Assembly: GCF_018139145.2 (NCBI RefSeq)
Contig: NC_059487.1
Location: 7,461,792 to 7,525,791 of the forward strand
DNA length: 64,000 nt
Source of the DNA: Gymnogyps californianus
Lineage: Eukaryota; Chordata; Aves; Accipitriformes; Cathartidae
Direction: 5' to 3'
Shown: positions 13,996 to 26,322 of the stretch, one piece after another
Layout: each line of letters starts with the position of its first letter
Position numbering within the stretch: position 1 is the first letter of the stretch
The notes under the pieces: model-generated
The model's database searches: none
Seen by the model: only the letters and a program-made list of their open reading frames with translations
What the model was told of the DNA's origin: nothing
Position numbers and translations under genes: made by a program

Positions 13996-16900
13996 TTATT
14001 ATGCATACATTGATTTTTTTATATATACTTATTTAAACTCTTTGAATTGGACGTTGTGTATTTGAGAAGACCTGTTCCCTTCTCTATTGAGAAAAGCTGA
14101 AGTGTTAGTTGGAAGTGCTCTGTAGGCTGTGAACACATATTGGAAGACATATGCTGGGCACTATATAATTATATCCTTATTTTTTTGTCTTGAGAACTCA
14201 TTTGCGAATGTTTCTCTGATGATTGCTTTTTTCATTACATCTTTTTGGACATTGAAAAGCAGATATAACTGGAGACTGACAATTCAAAGATCATTAGGTC
14301 CAGATTCTGGCCAGTCTGGAGTGTCAAAATATCTCCAAGTGGAAGTGGGAACAGCCAGTACTTAGTAGATTTATAGCAATCTGATCTGCCTTTGAGCTAG
14401 ACAATTTTTCAGAAGTTCCCAGTGTTCAGGGCAATTAGCATCACATCTCCTCATCTCAACATCTCCTTTGCTCAGAAACCATAGGGAGCCTTTGTATTGT
14501 TGCACTAAAGGAATTCAGACGTTCTCCTCCTTTCCCTTGCACCTCAACTCTGTGTCACCAGCATGGCCATAGGCTGAAGCTGTGGTGGATGCAGATCCTC
14601 TTCAAAAGGTCATTCCATTTCTACTTTTTCATCATTCTTTCTGCTTCTTTCAGGGCTCGGTCACTATGGTTTAGAGCATAAGTCCTCCTCTGTTCTTTGC
14701 TGCTTTTTCCATGCCTTTCTAGTCATACACTTGCCTTCTACCCTGACAATTGACCTTCTGCTCTGATACACATAGTTCCAAAATTAGGCCTTTGTGCTAT
14801 TTTTCCCCCAGCTATAACCTGATTGGCAATACCATGCCATCAAAGAGCCAATATAATGCCAAGATTCTTGCAGTATTCTGTCAATCCCAAGTACCCTTTA
14901 CACTGTGAAGTAAATGAGTGAGTGGCGTCTATTTGCTGCATCAGTCTGTGTGATTACCAAGGGGAGTTAATGCACTATTTTCTTTTCCCTATAGGATGCC
15001 AATGATCTCTGTTTCGCATAAGTATCCTCCAGGGAATGTTGCTGTTTAAACCACAGCCTCAGATTCTTCATTGGAAAAGTGACAAAGGTATGTATAGGAG
15101 CTCTGGTTTTGATTCCCAGAGGGTATGGTTGTCATCATTAAGGCTACTGATTATATGCCTTTTTCTTTCAGATTTCTATTCATAACCATAGCATTCACTC
15201 TCCATTTGTGTGACATTTTTAGTGTTTGAGAGGAACATAGAAACTATAGAAAGTCTTGCAATTATTGTGTGCCAAAAGTCAGTTTCAGATATGCAGTCTG
15301 AATTTTAAAATGCATTGTATCACTGAGCAAATTATTTGCTAAATGTCATGAGCTAGGTCTTTAATTAAAGTCTGATCAAATCTATCTGTTTGTGCTAAGG
15401 ACTAGCTTCAGCTGTGGCTCTAGCTGCGATATCTAGAAAGATACCCTATTTACTTGGGGTGGTGCTTTGATCTGTGTTTTAGAGAGTAAGAAATGGTGAT
15501 TGCTACTCTAGCTTAGGAAGATTTGCATTTCTAACCAAAACACTGTTCTACAGGTGATCTACAAGTGATCAGATATACTTGCTATATCCAGCTGAGCCTC
15601 TAAGTGCTGCCTAATAGCAATAAGAAAATAGAAAGAAAATTAAAAAGGTACCTGCAGGGTACCAAAGTGACTGGAAGATATAGTAGTCACTGTGCATGAA
15701 AGCCTGATAAATTACTTGTTGAGTTGCACATACTAGTTTTAAACTAATATGTGTGGTAGCTTTTACGGTCTTCCACACAGGAAATGTGATATGAGGTAAC
15801 TCTTAATACAAAGAATAATACAATAACATGTGGTACCTCAGAACGCTATGGCTCTGTTGTGCTAGACTCAGTGTGGACAGCTGGTTAGGAAAGATCCTAC
15901 CCAAATTAATGTGTTATCTCAGTAAATGAGACCAACAAAAATTAGGGTACATGGAATAATAATTTAAGAGAGCGTCGTATGATTCAAGCAAGTTGGCTAG
16001 CAACAGATAGGATCTCTCTTTGTCAAAGATGGGAACTGAACACTGTCTTTATTGTTCCATGTTTTAATTTTCTAAAGACTTGACGTATCACATGTTAAAA
16101 GGAGAAACAAAGCCTGCATCTTCTTATGGAGATTTTTGGACTTGTTTAGGTATAAGTGAAACACATTATGAAAGGACTATTGCCAGGGACTTCAAAGGTA
16201 AACGGTGCAGTTCTTGGTAGTCACACAATGTATTTGGTCTCAGGTTTATAAGTCAGGATTTACTTAGAGAGGTGAGTGTCACAGATATTTAGAATAACCT
16301 CTAGACATGTGGGACTGCTGAGCTATGGGAAGTCAAGTGAACAAGTTTGAAAGATGGCAAAAGCATATTTAATGTAGCACATTTGTTTTGTTTTGTTTTC
16401 CTGAGGTCCATTTTAAATGGTGTAAAGGATTGATGCATACTTAGTCCTTGTTAGCTCTAGTTTATTAAAGGTTTTCTGTTGCCAGACAATGATAATTGAT
16501 TTGTCCTAAGGCAACAATACACATACAGTGAGATGGGGAGGATGCCGAGAGATACTGATGGGTACCAGCAGCTGTGTCATACTGAAGGTTTATGTTGTGA
16601 TCTGCAACTATCATTCCAATTATGCAAAAAGCACGGGTTGCACAATTACTCATTAGGCAGACATTTGGCACCATTTCTTGTGGTGCTGATTGATGACAAC
16701 AACTTTAAATCAGATTTCATGGTTTTTTCCAGAGTAAATCACTAATCACTTTGAATAGCATAGAGGGCCAGGATGTTTAATGGGAGAAGAAAAGTGTCTT
16801 AAAGACAGAAGGTGCAAGAGTGAAACAAAGCATTTGTAGCTTTCCTGATTTTTTTTTAGATGTCTTTCACTCTTAGTGAAACGCTAGTTCTTTAGTCAGT

Positions 16901-17970
16901 CTTGTTTCCTTGCATCCTTCAGTTGCTAGTAATTAAAATACTAGGCTACAGTCTTTGCAGGTGTAAATTGATAACATTGTAATGCAGGCAGTGGAACTAA
17001 GATAGTATATGCTACGCGAAGTTATGGCCTATTAAAACTGTAAGATTTCCACACATTCCTGCCTCTTGACTAAAATGGCTGGTTTTATGAGGCACTCCTG
17101 CTAAGATGTATTTTTATCTTTGGATTTCATACACAGTAGAAGGAAGACTGAATATGAAGTATGCTAGAACTCTGAAAACTCATGTAAAAAATCACTAGTT
17201 TCACAGTGCAATTAGTTTTACCTGTTAAGTAGAAAATAAAACAAAACCACCTGAGTTACCAGGCTTTTTTAGTCCTGTGAAGGGGATGTTAGGGAAAAGA
17301 CCCAGGGATTAAAAGCTGAACTGTAACTTAAAGCAGGTAGGATTCCTAGAAATTGTGCAACTTCAGAACACTTCACCTTTGTGCAGTTCGGCAACATTTG
17401 AGCAAATATAATTTTGCAAATGAAGCCATATTTAACATAGAAATAATAGCGATATTGATATGGAGGACCTGGAAAGTGAAAACAGACTTAAGGATTTTTT
17501 TCTCTTACAAATTTTTTTGGCAAATTCACATCTGCTAAGATACCTTTTCAAACCGACTTGTTTCAAAAGAACTTTGTTGTGTCTAAAGGAAGAAAAATGA
17601 GTGAAAAAACATGTTAGACTCAGACTGATAATTAGACATAGATTTTGTGCTGTTTGTCATTATCAGTAGGAAGTGCAAGAATTCTGTTATCTCTGAGAAA
17701 AAAAAAGAAATGCATTCCTATCAGACAACAAGCTCTATCTTATTGCAATCAAGTCCTATTGGTGATATGGCATGTTTTCTTTAGTGAAGAAAAAATGGAG
17801 AAAAGGTTTTTTGTGTAACATTTCTTGAAGTAATATCAGCATATATAGCAAACACTGATCTATTTATGTCATAACACTAAATTATAACATTCTGAACTCT
17901 TAAGCACAGAGGACGATGTACAGAAGACTCAGGAAACTTTAATGTGTAGACTTCAGGATTTTACTGTTTC

Positions 17971-18070
17971 TATCTCCTTTTCTTTCTTTCTTCCTTGCTT
18001 GCTTGCTTTCATTCATTAATTTCTTTTATCTCTCTTTCTCTCTTTTTTTCATCTTTTTGTCTTTCTTTCT
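17971..18070. repeat. Pyrimidine-rich (CTTT)n/(CTTG)n microsatellite
   Basis: This is about 100 bp of nearly pure C/T on the plus strand, with runs of TTTC, CTTG (three adjacent units, GCTTGCTTGCTT) and TCTC. A tract of this kind could form triplex (H) DNA, but that is only an inference from composition. Confidence 0.85.
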
Positions 18071-18914
18071 GGAAATAGTTATGTTTTTTGTGTCAGTTCA
18101 TGCTGGCACTGGACTATGAAACCTCCAGGCACTAGGCTGAACTGACGTTTATGACTGCCCCATCAAAGTTCTGGCATGTACTGTTGTTTTACATGTTAAT
18201 AAAAGACAGATTATATAGGTCACTCTTTTACCGAATGTAGTCTGGAGAAAGCCACAGGGTACAAAGTGTGAATGTGGAGAAAGAATACATCAGTAGTAAA
18301 GTGTAGAAATAATTTAAAACTATTGTGAAGTTTAAAAAAAAAAAGAAATTAGAACGGTTATATTCTGTAAATGTTATGGTGTCTGTTTCTCCACCTGTCT
18401 TTGCTGGTGCCCTGTTAAGGAGCTGAGATGCACGCAATAAGCAGAAAATCTGAATAAGTAAATGATCAACCTAATGTAATTTTTCTATCTGTGTGTTTCT
18501 AAATGTATAGATTACCTGCCAGTTAATGCGACTGCATGTGGATCTTTTTGTGCAGCTAATCTAATAAGATTTTTTTGGGTTGTTTTGCTTAGCTAATTTT
18601 TCTATCTATAATTGTAAATTTTAGTAAATTACAGACAGAACAGCTTATGCAATAATGTTAACATTAGTTGGAATTGCTTAAAAATATACTGTCAGGCTCT
18701 CAAAATACATGAATACTGATTGTCTAAGAATTTCGTTCCCAATGCAGATAAAATTACCGTATTTTTATTTACCTATTTGCAAAGTCCAGTGAAATAAGCT
18801 GCAGATGCATAGTCTCTGCCTCTTCCTGCCAATAATGCTGCATGTAAATGAAGATTGTTACATTACCAGTGAGCTATGCAGCTGTAGAGTCACACCATTT
18901 ACCACAAAAGCGCA

Positions 18915-19050
18915 TGGTCCAGAAGGTTAGGAGTGAAAAATTTCTTCTCCGTCTTAATTCTGGTTATGCTAGTGATTTGCTGCGCAATCTTGGAAAAGTA
19001 ATTTCACCTTTAAATGCTTTGCTTTTCCATGCTAAAATTGAATTCATTAT
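18915..19050 (+). mobile_element. MIR-like SINE relic
   Basis: The order and spacing follow the MIR core. A GGTTAGGAG block resembles the tRNA-like head. It is followed by a TTCTGG...GTGATTTGCTGCGCAATCTTGG block (MIR: gct-stem, 'tgtgaccttggg'), then GTAATTTCACCTTT and a T-rich stretch ending in CTAAAATTG (MIR: 'tctgtaaaatggg'). The copy is heavily diverged. A 109-codon frame at 18848-19177 runs through it and is not a gene. Confidence 0.5.
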
Positions 19051-19566
19051 CACAGAGGCACGCAGTGAACACTCCTTATCATTTCTGTACTGCAGTCTGG
19101 AGGAGAGTGTTGTGTGGGTCTTATGTTACTGTGATACCCAAGGCAGGCCAATATCCTCTGTAAAGAAATGTTTGTAACCAGTGATTAAACATGTGCAAAT
19201 CCTACTTGTCATTGTCTTTAAGAAAGTAATGAATTGGACTTCATCTCCCTTTCAGATGAAAGCTTAGGACATGACCATAACCTCTAGCTAGCATGTCACA
19301 AAGGGATCCAAATCAGAATGGGAAAGATTTTGTGTAAAACTTCAGTATTTAGGAAATCACTTCTAAGATGAACTATATTTCAGAAATTATTTTTCTAGGG
19401 AATAAAGTAACTATTTAAAACATAATAGCTTTAGACGTGATAAGGTATTTAGTGATCTTCAACATGACATTAAATACTGCTGTAGTGTGAGGCAAGCCCT
19501 TCCTAGCCATTCTTTTGTGGGCACTGGAAAGAATTCACTTTGTATGAAAACCACCTTTACAGAATG

Positions 19567-19571
19567 CTGTT
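19567..19571. repeat. Left target-site duplication of LTR copy 2 (CTGTT)
   Basis: These five bases directly precede the LTR and are repeated exactly at 20179-20183. Confidence 0.85.
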
Positions 19572-19835
19572 TGTCCTGGTTTCGGCTGGGACAGAGTTAA
19601 CTCTCTTCCTAGTAGCTGGTACAGTGCTGTGTTTTGGATTTAGTGTGAGAATGATGTTGATAACACTCTGATGTTTTAGTTGTTGCTAAGTAGCGCTTAT
19701 CCTAAGTCAAGGACTTTTCAGTTTCCCATGCTCTGCCAGCAAGCAGGTGTGCAAGAAGCTGGGAGGGAGCATAGCCGGGGCAGCTGACCCCAACTAGCCA
19801 AAGGGGTATTCCATACCATGGAACGTCATGCCCAG

Positions 19836-19843
19836 TATATAAA
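19836..19843 (+). promoter_or_regulatory. LTR TATA box, copy 2
   Basis: TATATAAA is followed by a G-rich segment. It is conserved in copy 1 and sits about 265 bp into the LTR, so the U3/R boundary should lie near 19868-19875. Whether it is active cannot be told from sequence. Confidence 0.6.
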
Positions 19844-20048
19844 CTGGGGGGAGTTGGCCGGGTGGCGCAGATCGCGGCTCGGGAACTAACTGGGCATTGG
19901 TCAGCGGGTGGTGAGCAATTGCATTGTGCATCACTGGTTTTTTTTTTTCCCTTCCCCCCCCTTCCTTTTTTGTTATATTCCTTTTCATTACTATTATTAT
20001 TATTATATTTCATTATTACTATTGTTAGTATTATATTTTACTTTAGTT

Positions 20049-20054
20049 ATTAAA
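20049..20054 (+). terminator. LTR poly(A) signal ATTAAA, copy 2
   Basis: ATTAAA lies about 200 bp downstream of the TATA box and 124 bp before the LTR end. That position fits the R region, and the hexamer is conserved in copy 1. Confidence 0.5.
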
Positions 20055-20178
20055 CTGTTCTTATCTCAACCCATGAGTTTTTACTTTTTTTATCTTTCCT
20101 CCTCCTCACCCCACTGGGAGGGGGAAGGGGGAAGCGGCTGCATGGTGCTTGGTTGCTGACTGGGGTTAAACCACGACA

Positions 20179-20183
20179 CTGTT
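20179..20183. repeat. Right target-site duplication of LTR copy 2 (CTGTT)
   Basis: This is an exact match to 19567-19571. Confidence 0.85.
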
Positions 20184-23100
20184 GCAGGGCACTACTCATT
20201 GCCAAAGTCCTATAATCAGTCTGTGTCATAAAGCCATGGGAAGCAATGTGTATGTGTGTTTGCTGAAGGATCTGAATGCTTCCTTTATGCTTTCCTAAAG
20301 AATACTTTGCTATATTTTAGCTCTTCCTTGTGTGTGGTCTGTGGAAGGTTTTCTGAGCACTAATAACAAGTCCTGTCCTGCTGCATCTAGAGTGACTATT
20401 ATATCCTCCACCTAAACTTACTGCTGTCTCCTGCTTTTCTAGATTTTTTTGTCTGTTGTGTTTTTAAGTGGGGCCTTTGGATGCCAGGTGTGCTGCTCAG
20501 GAGAGGTTTGGAAGAGCTGTAAAACTAACTTCCATTGGTGCCAAAAACTCTATGTAATTCCTTATGGTTTTTCACTTGCCTCTGATTGTACAGAAGCTTA
20601 ATTCCATTCAGCTCCACTGCTTTTTGTCAAAATGGATTGTGGTAATTGTCAAATCATATACAGGCATTTGAGGGCCAAAGCACTATCTTGTTCGTGTTTC
20701 ATCTATGAGTAGTCTTTTCAGGTAGTATGTTCAGAGCTTGTAGAGCTAGTTTTCATTGATACATAAAATGGCAATGTTCTTACCACTTCCTGTGCTGCAG
20801 CACTCCTGATGCTCATGTGTTATACCTGTGCTGTACAAGGGATATCCAAAGGGCATTTTGAACAGACAGAATTGCATTGCTTTGAAAAAATTCTCACTAG
20901 CAAATTTCACTTGAGCGAAGCCTGTTGAGATGATCCTATTTAGATCTCAATAAATATCTTCTGGTGTTGTTTCCAGACTTGCATTTCGCCACTGAGCACA
21001 CACTATTAGATAGGAGCCTCGCCTTTCACATCCTGAGGTTAAACACTTAATTGTGCTTTTGCTAGTTTGAGAACGGATTATTGAACTTCTGTCCATTTAA
21101 TGGGCTCCCAAACAGGAGCTGTGCAGAGATCACAGTGAAGTCAAAATGACATTGCCGGAGGGTTTTATAGAAATGAAATCTACTCAAAATGGACCCAGCT
21201 CTGGCATGTCAAAACAGGCTAAAAAACCAAACAAAACCAGACCTGATCTATGTCTACAAAAACTCCCTGCTATTCCTGGTCTGGCATACCAAACAATAGC
21301 TCTTGTGCTCTTGACTCTTGATTTGCAGCTTACCTAGCACTTCCAATATAGTCACTCTTACTCATGCTTGTATTAATGCCTGATATGATGCTTTTACTGA
21401 TGTATTGATTTATGACTGTTACTATATGGTAGACCTGTCATTCTCCTTCTAATTTGTAAAGATGCTTTAAGATGCTTTTTGGGATATAATTATTATTGCA
21501 TCTGGAGATTTAATCTTTAGAAGGAGAACTGGCATTCTGCTCAGTTCAGCTAATTCTTAGCAAAGTGAAACTTTCAGTTGTTTATAAAGAATGAGATCTT
21601 CAGTTACTGTTCTTTGGTCTATATGTGGAAAACAAGATAGTTGATCAAATGAGCATGACTATCGTAAGGCTAACAAGAGTCGACCAGACTACTTCACTTA
21701 CAGGTAAAAACGTAGAATATTTAGCAAAAAGTACTGCAGGAAGTTATTTTTTTAAAAGTGTGGGTTTTTTCCCCTCTGTGTGAATGAATTGCTTGACTGG
21801 CTGTAGGGGGCAAAGTTTGGAGAAAAACTTGATTTACGGTTGACTGATCATTGCACAATGTACACTTATGTGTATAAGATACTGCCTGAGCTTTTTACAG
21901 ATTATTTTAATTGGTACTTTTGCCCTTTGGCTTGACTAATGTTTCACCAATTTTAATGACCTGAATTAATCACATATGCTACCCTTTATCAGCTTCTTGT
22001 GCTATGGCATATTTGGATGAGATTCTGGTTTTCAATAGTACTGTTAAGAACAAAAACCTGTCTTATCATTGGCAAGCATTACTGTTTTTTGCCAAACTTG
22101 AAATGCATTTGAGAAAACATTGTAGAGTCTCAGGAATAAACATCATTAAAAAAAAAAAAAGTTGATAGCTAGCCCAAACACTGAAGATTTATGGGTCTTT
22201 TAAGAAAATAGATTTAAAATTTGTGTGACCTTGCATCTACTTCTTTTTTTATTACTAGGATTAAAAGAATACTGTAGAAGTGAAAAGTTAATGTTGTCTG
22301 TGACAATGCAGAAGCAATTGTGTTATGTGCTGGGGCTAAAACTACAGAATCTAAGACCATTATCAGCACCTAGTAATTCAGCTGTACCAGTAGAGGGAGC
22401 TTACGGTTTTGAATACCTAAAGAAGTATGCCTAGCTAGACTTTCTACAGTAAGTTTGCTGTTTGTCCTTTACTTACTTCTCCTCTCTACTAAAGCAGGTT
22501 AGGAGAATAATATAGATAAAGGCAGAACTACCTGACGCTGTTAGTTGCCTTTGCAGTGAATTTAGTAACTGTCCTTGCAAGTCTCCTGGCTAAGAATGAC
22601 TACCATCTGAACAACCTTTTCAAGACCGCATCATCCACATTGTAATTTTATCTTGGGTACTCCACAACCAGTACATTCTTTGGTATAATAGTCAGCCATA
22701 GGTTGTGGTCTTTCCACACCTCTTTATGATTGTTTAAAATATCTACAAATAATAAATGAAAGAATATACACTTGTGTATCAGAGAAATGTTAAAAGCATG
22801 CACATAAAATTTCAGAAAATTATGAAGACTATACTATTAATGTTAGAACTATAAGAACTCTATTTGACAGTCAATGGAAAAACCTTTCTTTTAAGAAAAT
22901 TAGTCTGAAATGTTCAGAAGTGGTCAGCTGGCTTTATTTCGTCAAAACTGAACCGATACTTTATGAAATCAAGGGTAGATCAGCACTGAACAATTTTGAA
23001 AGTCTTCCTTTCAAAGTATAGCTTTGTAAAAGAATAGCCTTTGTAACATTCCACTCATTAATAGTTAGTTCATTCTTTGGCCTTATTTGAAGGAACTGGA

Positions 23101-23473
23101 TTTTTTCTTCTGTGCAGTGTTTACCAATTCCATGACAGATGAAACTCAGCCTACACTTTTTTTCTTATTTAAGCAGATAAACCAAGCCTTTTTCTGTTGT
23201 CGAAACCTGTGTGCTGGAAGGAAACCATCATCCACAGTTGTCTTGATTTTCTTCCCCACTGCTTTCCAGGTTCACACAGTGCTTTTCCCTGTCTCTCCAA
23301 AGCATGATGATATCGTTCAAGTCTTTCTTTAGCATACCAGCTGCAAAATTAATGCAGAAATATGTAATTCTTGCAGTTTTACTGTAAACTGATTTGGACT
23401 TACAGTTTTCAAGTAGGGCAGCTGCACTTTAACTAGAAAGTGTGAGTTTGGGATGTGTGAATGTATACAATGC

Positions 23474-23492
23474 TTGTATGTATGTATGTGTA
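23474..23492. repeat. (TATG)n microsatellite
   Basis: This is a short TGTATGTATGTATG tetranucleotide array. Confidence 0.7.
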
Positions 23493-26204
23493 CAAACATG
23501 AATCCTTTGATATTGATGGAATTTACAAAATTGTTGTAAACATTTGGAGTACGAACATTTGCAGAGGATGTAGCTGTGACTCCTGATGGCCTTGCTTTTA
23601 GTAAATTAGCAGCTATTTTCTTGAAACACTGTTACATAGATCTGTATGCCTAGGACTGATGGAGGTTGAGCAGTGGATTACAGCAAAGTATGATTTGATG
23701 GCTGTAGATGTCTTTGTAAGCAGGATGTTTCAGTGTTTTTGCCATGCACTGTGAACTTAGCTACCATCTATATTCTAACTTTTATATTATATTTACATAT
23801 AAGGACAATGAATAAGTCAAACTCAATAAAATGCTCTGGGTGACTACAGTCTGCTGGCAGCTTAGTGCATAACGAAGAACTATTCCAGTTTTATGTCTGG
23901 TGATGAACAGTATGCAGTGTACAGTGTTAGGCAAAAGATCTGGTCTTCAAAAACACTGTAGAATAATTACATTAGCTCATTCGTGGCATGCTTACAGTGA
24001 CCGCATTGGATGAGGGTATCTCTTAAAGAACCAAGTGAGCACAGGATTTACCCAACATATCATGTAATGTCACCAGAATGATGTGAAGAAAATTGTCTCC
24101 AGTAAAGATCTTAAAATATTCCATTCATTCCTCTGTGACAGCTGTCAGATGGAAAACAAGACTAAGTGGATATTATCAAAGGGTTGGTATTCTAGATGGA
24201 AAAATCTCAATGAGGCTAGCAAGATAAGCAGATTGGGATGCTCTGAAAGAACCACTTCATAATTCATTAAATGTCAGTGACCCTACTGAAGGCTTCATTT
24301 TTTTTTAAATGCAAAGCTAGTTATTGAAATGGTTCCAAAATTTTAATGTATGATTATAAAATTCTACTGCTTTTTTGTTACCAAATAGAAGGAAGAAATG
24401 TTGAGAGGAAACAGAATTTTTTCCTGAAAGGAGGCACATTTAAGTGTGTGGATTTACTTATGTTTCAGGCATTTTGCTCTTCCAGACAAGTGTCAGGTAG
24501 GGGTAAGATGATGATAAGATCAATCTCCATGAAATCAAAGTTTTTGTCATCTCAGTTATTTTTTATCAAAGGACAATAAAATTAACAACTACTACTTTAG
24601 AAATCTTTTTCTTTCTTTTTGCTTTTCAGTTTATTTAATAAAAGCTACCTACTGTGACTGAGGTGCAGCAAAGCCATGTCTACTACAGCTTGTTTTACTG
24701 TATTGGAAACACTGCATCTCCGTAAATTCAGTGGTTGGTGTCCTTCAACTTGTCCCTGTTGCCAGCTTCTGTGACTCTCTGGACCTATAAACTTGAAGGC
24801 AACATCTGAATAAAATGGCAGATCTCTTTGTCCAGACATAGAAAGACATCTTCACCTGAAAGATTTTTTTACAAAGCTCAGAGTTTTATAAACTATGCAC
24901 TGTGGGACTAGTTGCCTCCAATCCAGACATAGTCAGCTGAGCTACGTGTCCTGAATGTCTCAATTTAGCAAGTTCCAGTGACCTGGCATATAACAACTGT
25001 ATCATGGGTATTTCTTTGTTATTGAATCTCTGTCTTTCACCTGAAGAGTTTGCATTCTTCTTATGCTTTGCAACATATTTAATATTTTCCTTTCCACATG
25101 AAGTGGCAAATTCCTTCCCTTTTTCTTTTAAAAAGCAGCCATAATGACTACATTCTTTTCTTTTCAGTATGAAAAATTCTCACCTGTTGATGAATGTCAA
25201 GCAGCTAAGGGGAGAGATCTTTTAATCCTTGGAGGTCACTTTCATCTAAGCTTGTTGGCAGAGTGAATTTTAATGCAGCTTTAGAATTTTGCCTAATCTC
25301 CAAATTCCTCCTCATTATGATGCATCATTTTTCATTTCATTTTCATTACCACTTTCAGATTTGTAGGCAACTGTGTTTCTCAGCTGACATTTTTATGCAT
25401 TTATTTACAATAATGTCATATTTTAAGCTGCTAACTAGTCAGAATGCAGTAATTAGTTTGCAATATCATGTCCTTTTCTATTACAAATGTTTGGGATTTT
25501 GCTGCAAAGGATATTCTTTTCTCTTTTCAAACAGCTTTTTCATTTTCTAAATGTGTGTGAGGAGTTTAGTATGAAACACTAAAGTAACGTGAAAGTGACA
25601 GTATTGCCAACTTCAAATCTTGAGAATTCATGAGTATGCCTACTCATTCTCTTCCCAAAGCCATGAGATTTAAAAAACAAGCAAAGCTAGAATTTTTCAT
25701 TTGTTTTTTAGGAATTAAATATTTGGGATCTCCCTCATTATGCTTTTTTCTTCAACTCTATAGGAAGGAAAATTTTAAAAAGATGGAGACTTTCAGTAAT
25801 TGCATGATTCTAAGAACTGAGACTCTCAGAAGTATGGTATTAACCTGCTATGGTGTAATAAGCTGGCAACACTGTGGAAGAGCATAGAACAGTTGGGCGG
25901 AGGAGTCTGGCCTGTGTTGGTAATGTCATTTAAAGGCATGAGGAGAAGGAAAAGGGAGCTGCTCCTACAACTTTTCCTTCTGGGCTTTCAATGCAATAGC
26001 CATTAGCTAAGTGACACCATGCAGGCTTTTAGTCAGCAGTAGGCCTTGAGGACAGGCTTATAATATGAGAATAATAACTGACAGGCCCTGTCTTTCCCAG
26101 AGTCTATGCTAGCTCTTGAACTAGTATGGTGTTTAAATCTGGTCAAATTAATTCATGTTTTGTTAATAAGACCTACAAAAATCAAACTCCATGGGAGTTA
26201 TTTC

Positions 26205-26262
26205 CAGTAGCTGGCACTGGAAGCAGGATTTGAATCCTGTGGCATTTTCTGGGTGCTGTACA
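26205..26262 (-). mobile_element. Possible MIR-like SINE core fragment
   Basis: The order AGTAGCTGGCA...GGATTTGAATCCTG resembles the reverse complement of the MIR tRNA-like head (its box B region). The match is short and diverged. It is not a tRNA gene, because no acceptor or anticodon stem can be placed. Confidence 0.3.
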
Positions 26263-26285
26263 ATTCAAATATTTGTATTTTAGCA

Positions 26286-26322
26286 ACTGACCTTCCTCCC
26301 TCTGCCCTCCCCCCTCCCCCCA
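26286..26322. repeat. C-rich low-complexity tract
   Basis: This is a pyrimidine tract dominated by CCTCC and CCCCCC blocks, with i-motif/G-quadruplex potential on the two strands. No function is implied. Confidence 0.7.

Larger units (their letters stand above)
12438..18914. other. Non-coding DNA between the two LTRs
   Basis: No exon-like reading frame or RNA gene is recognised. The stretch holds single-copy AT-rich sequence, a TA/CA microsatellite near 13.96 kb, a short (TTTTG)3 run at 16384-16399 and a pyrimidine-rich microsatellite near 18.0 kb. It contains no retroviral internal sequence, and the flanking LTRs face opposite ways, so the pair is not a provirus. Confidence 0.65.
19572..20178 (+). 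mobile_element. Solo LTR of an avian endogenous retrovirus (ERVL-like), copy 2
   Basis: This is a 607-bp plus-strand LTR. It starts TGTCCTGGTTTCGGCTGGG and ends GGGGTTAAACCACGACA. A perfect 5-bp target-site duplication, CTGTT, flanks it at 19567-19571 and 20179-20183. It is the same family as 11827-12432, collinear end to end, with scattered substitutions and a different C/G homopolymer length. Within it are a TATA box (19836-19843), an ATT/TTA-rich stretch (about 19987-20040), an ATTAAA poly(A) signal (20049-20054) and a G-rich block just before the 3' end (about 20110-20135). No gag, pol or env sequence adjoins it, so it is a solo LTR. The intact duplications and high similarity to copy 1 suggest a fairly recent insertion. 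Confidence 0.95.

Noticed and set aside
18848..19177. 109-codon plus-strand frame
   Set aside because: It overlaps a MIR-like relic and shows no protein family signature.
19702..20013. 103-codon minus-strand frame
   Set aside because: It is antisense within LTR copy 2 and starts in the ATT/TTA-rich and homopolymer stretch. It is not a gene.
11827..20178. The two LTRs as the ends of one provirus
   Set aside because: They are in opposite orientation and each has its own different target-site duplication; the interval has no retroviral coding sequence.
26220..26240. GGATTTGAATCC, resembling a tRNA T-arm
   Set aside because: No acceptor, D or anticodon stem can be placed around it; it fits a MIR fragment better.
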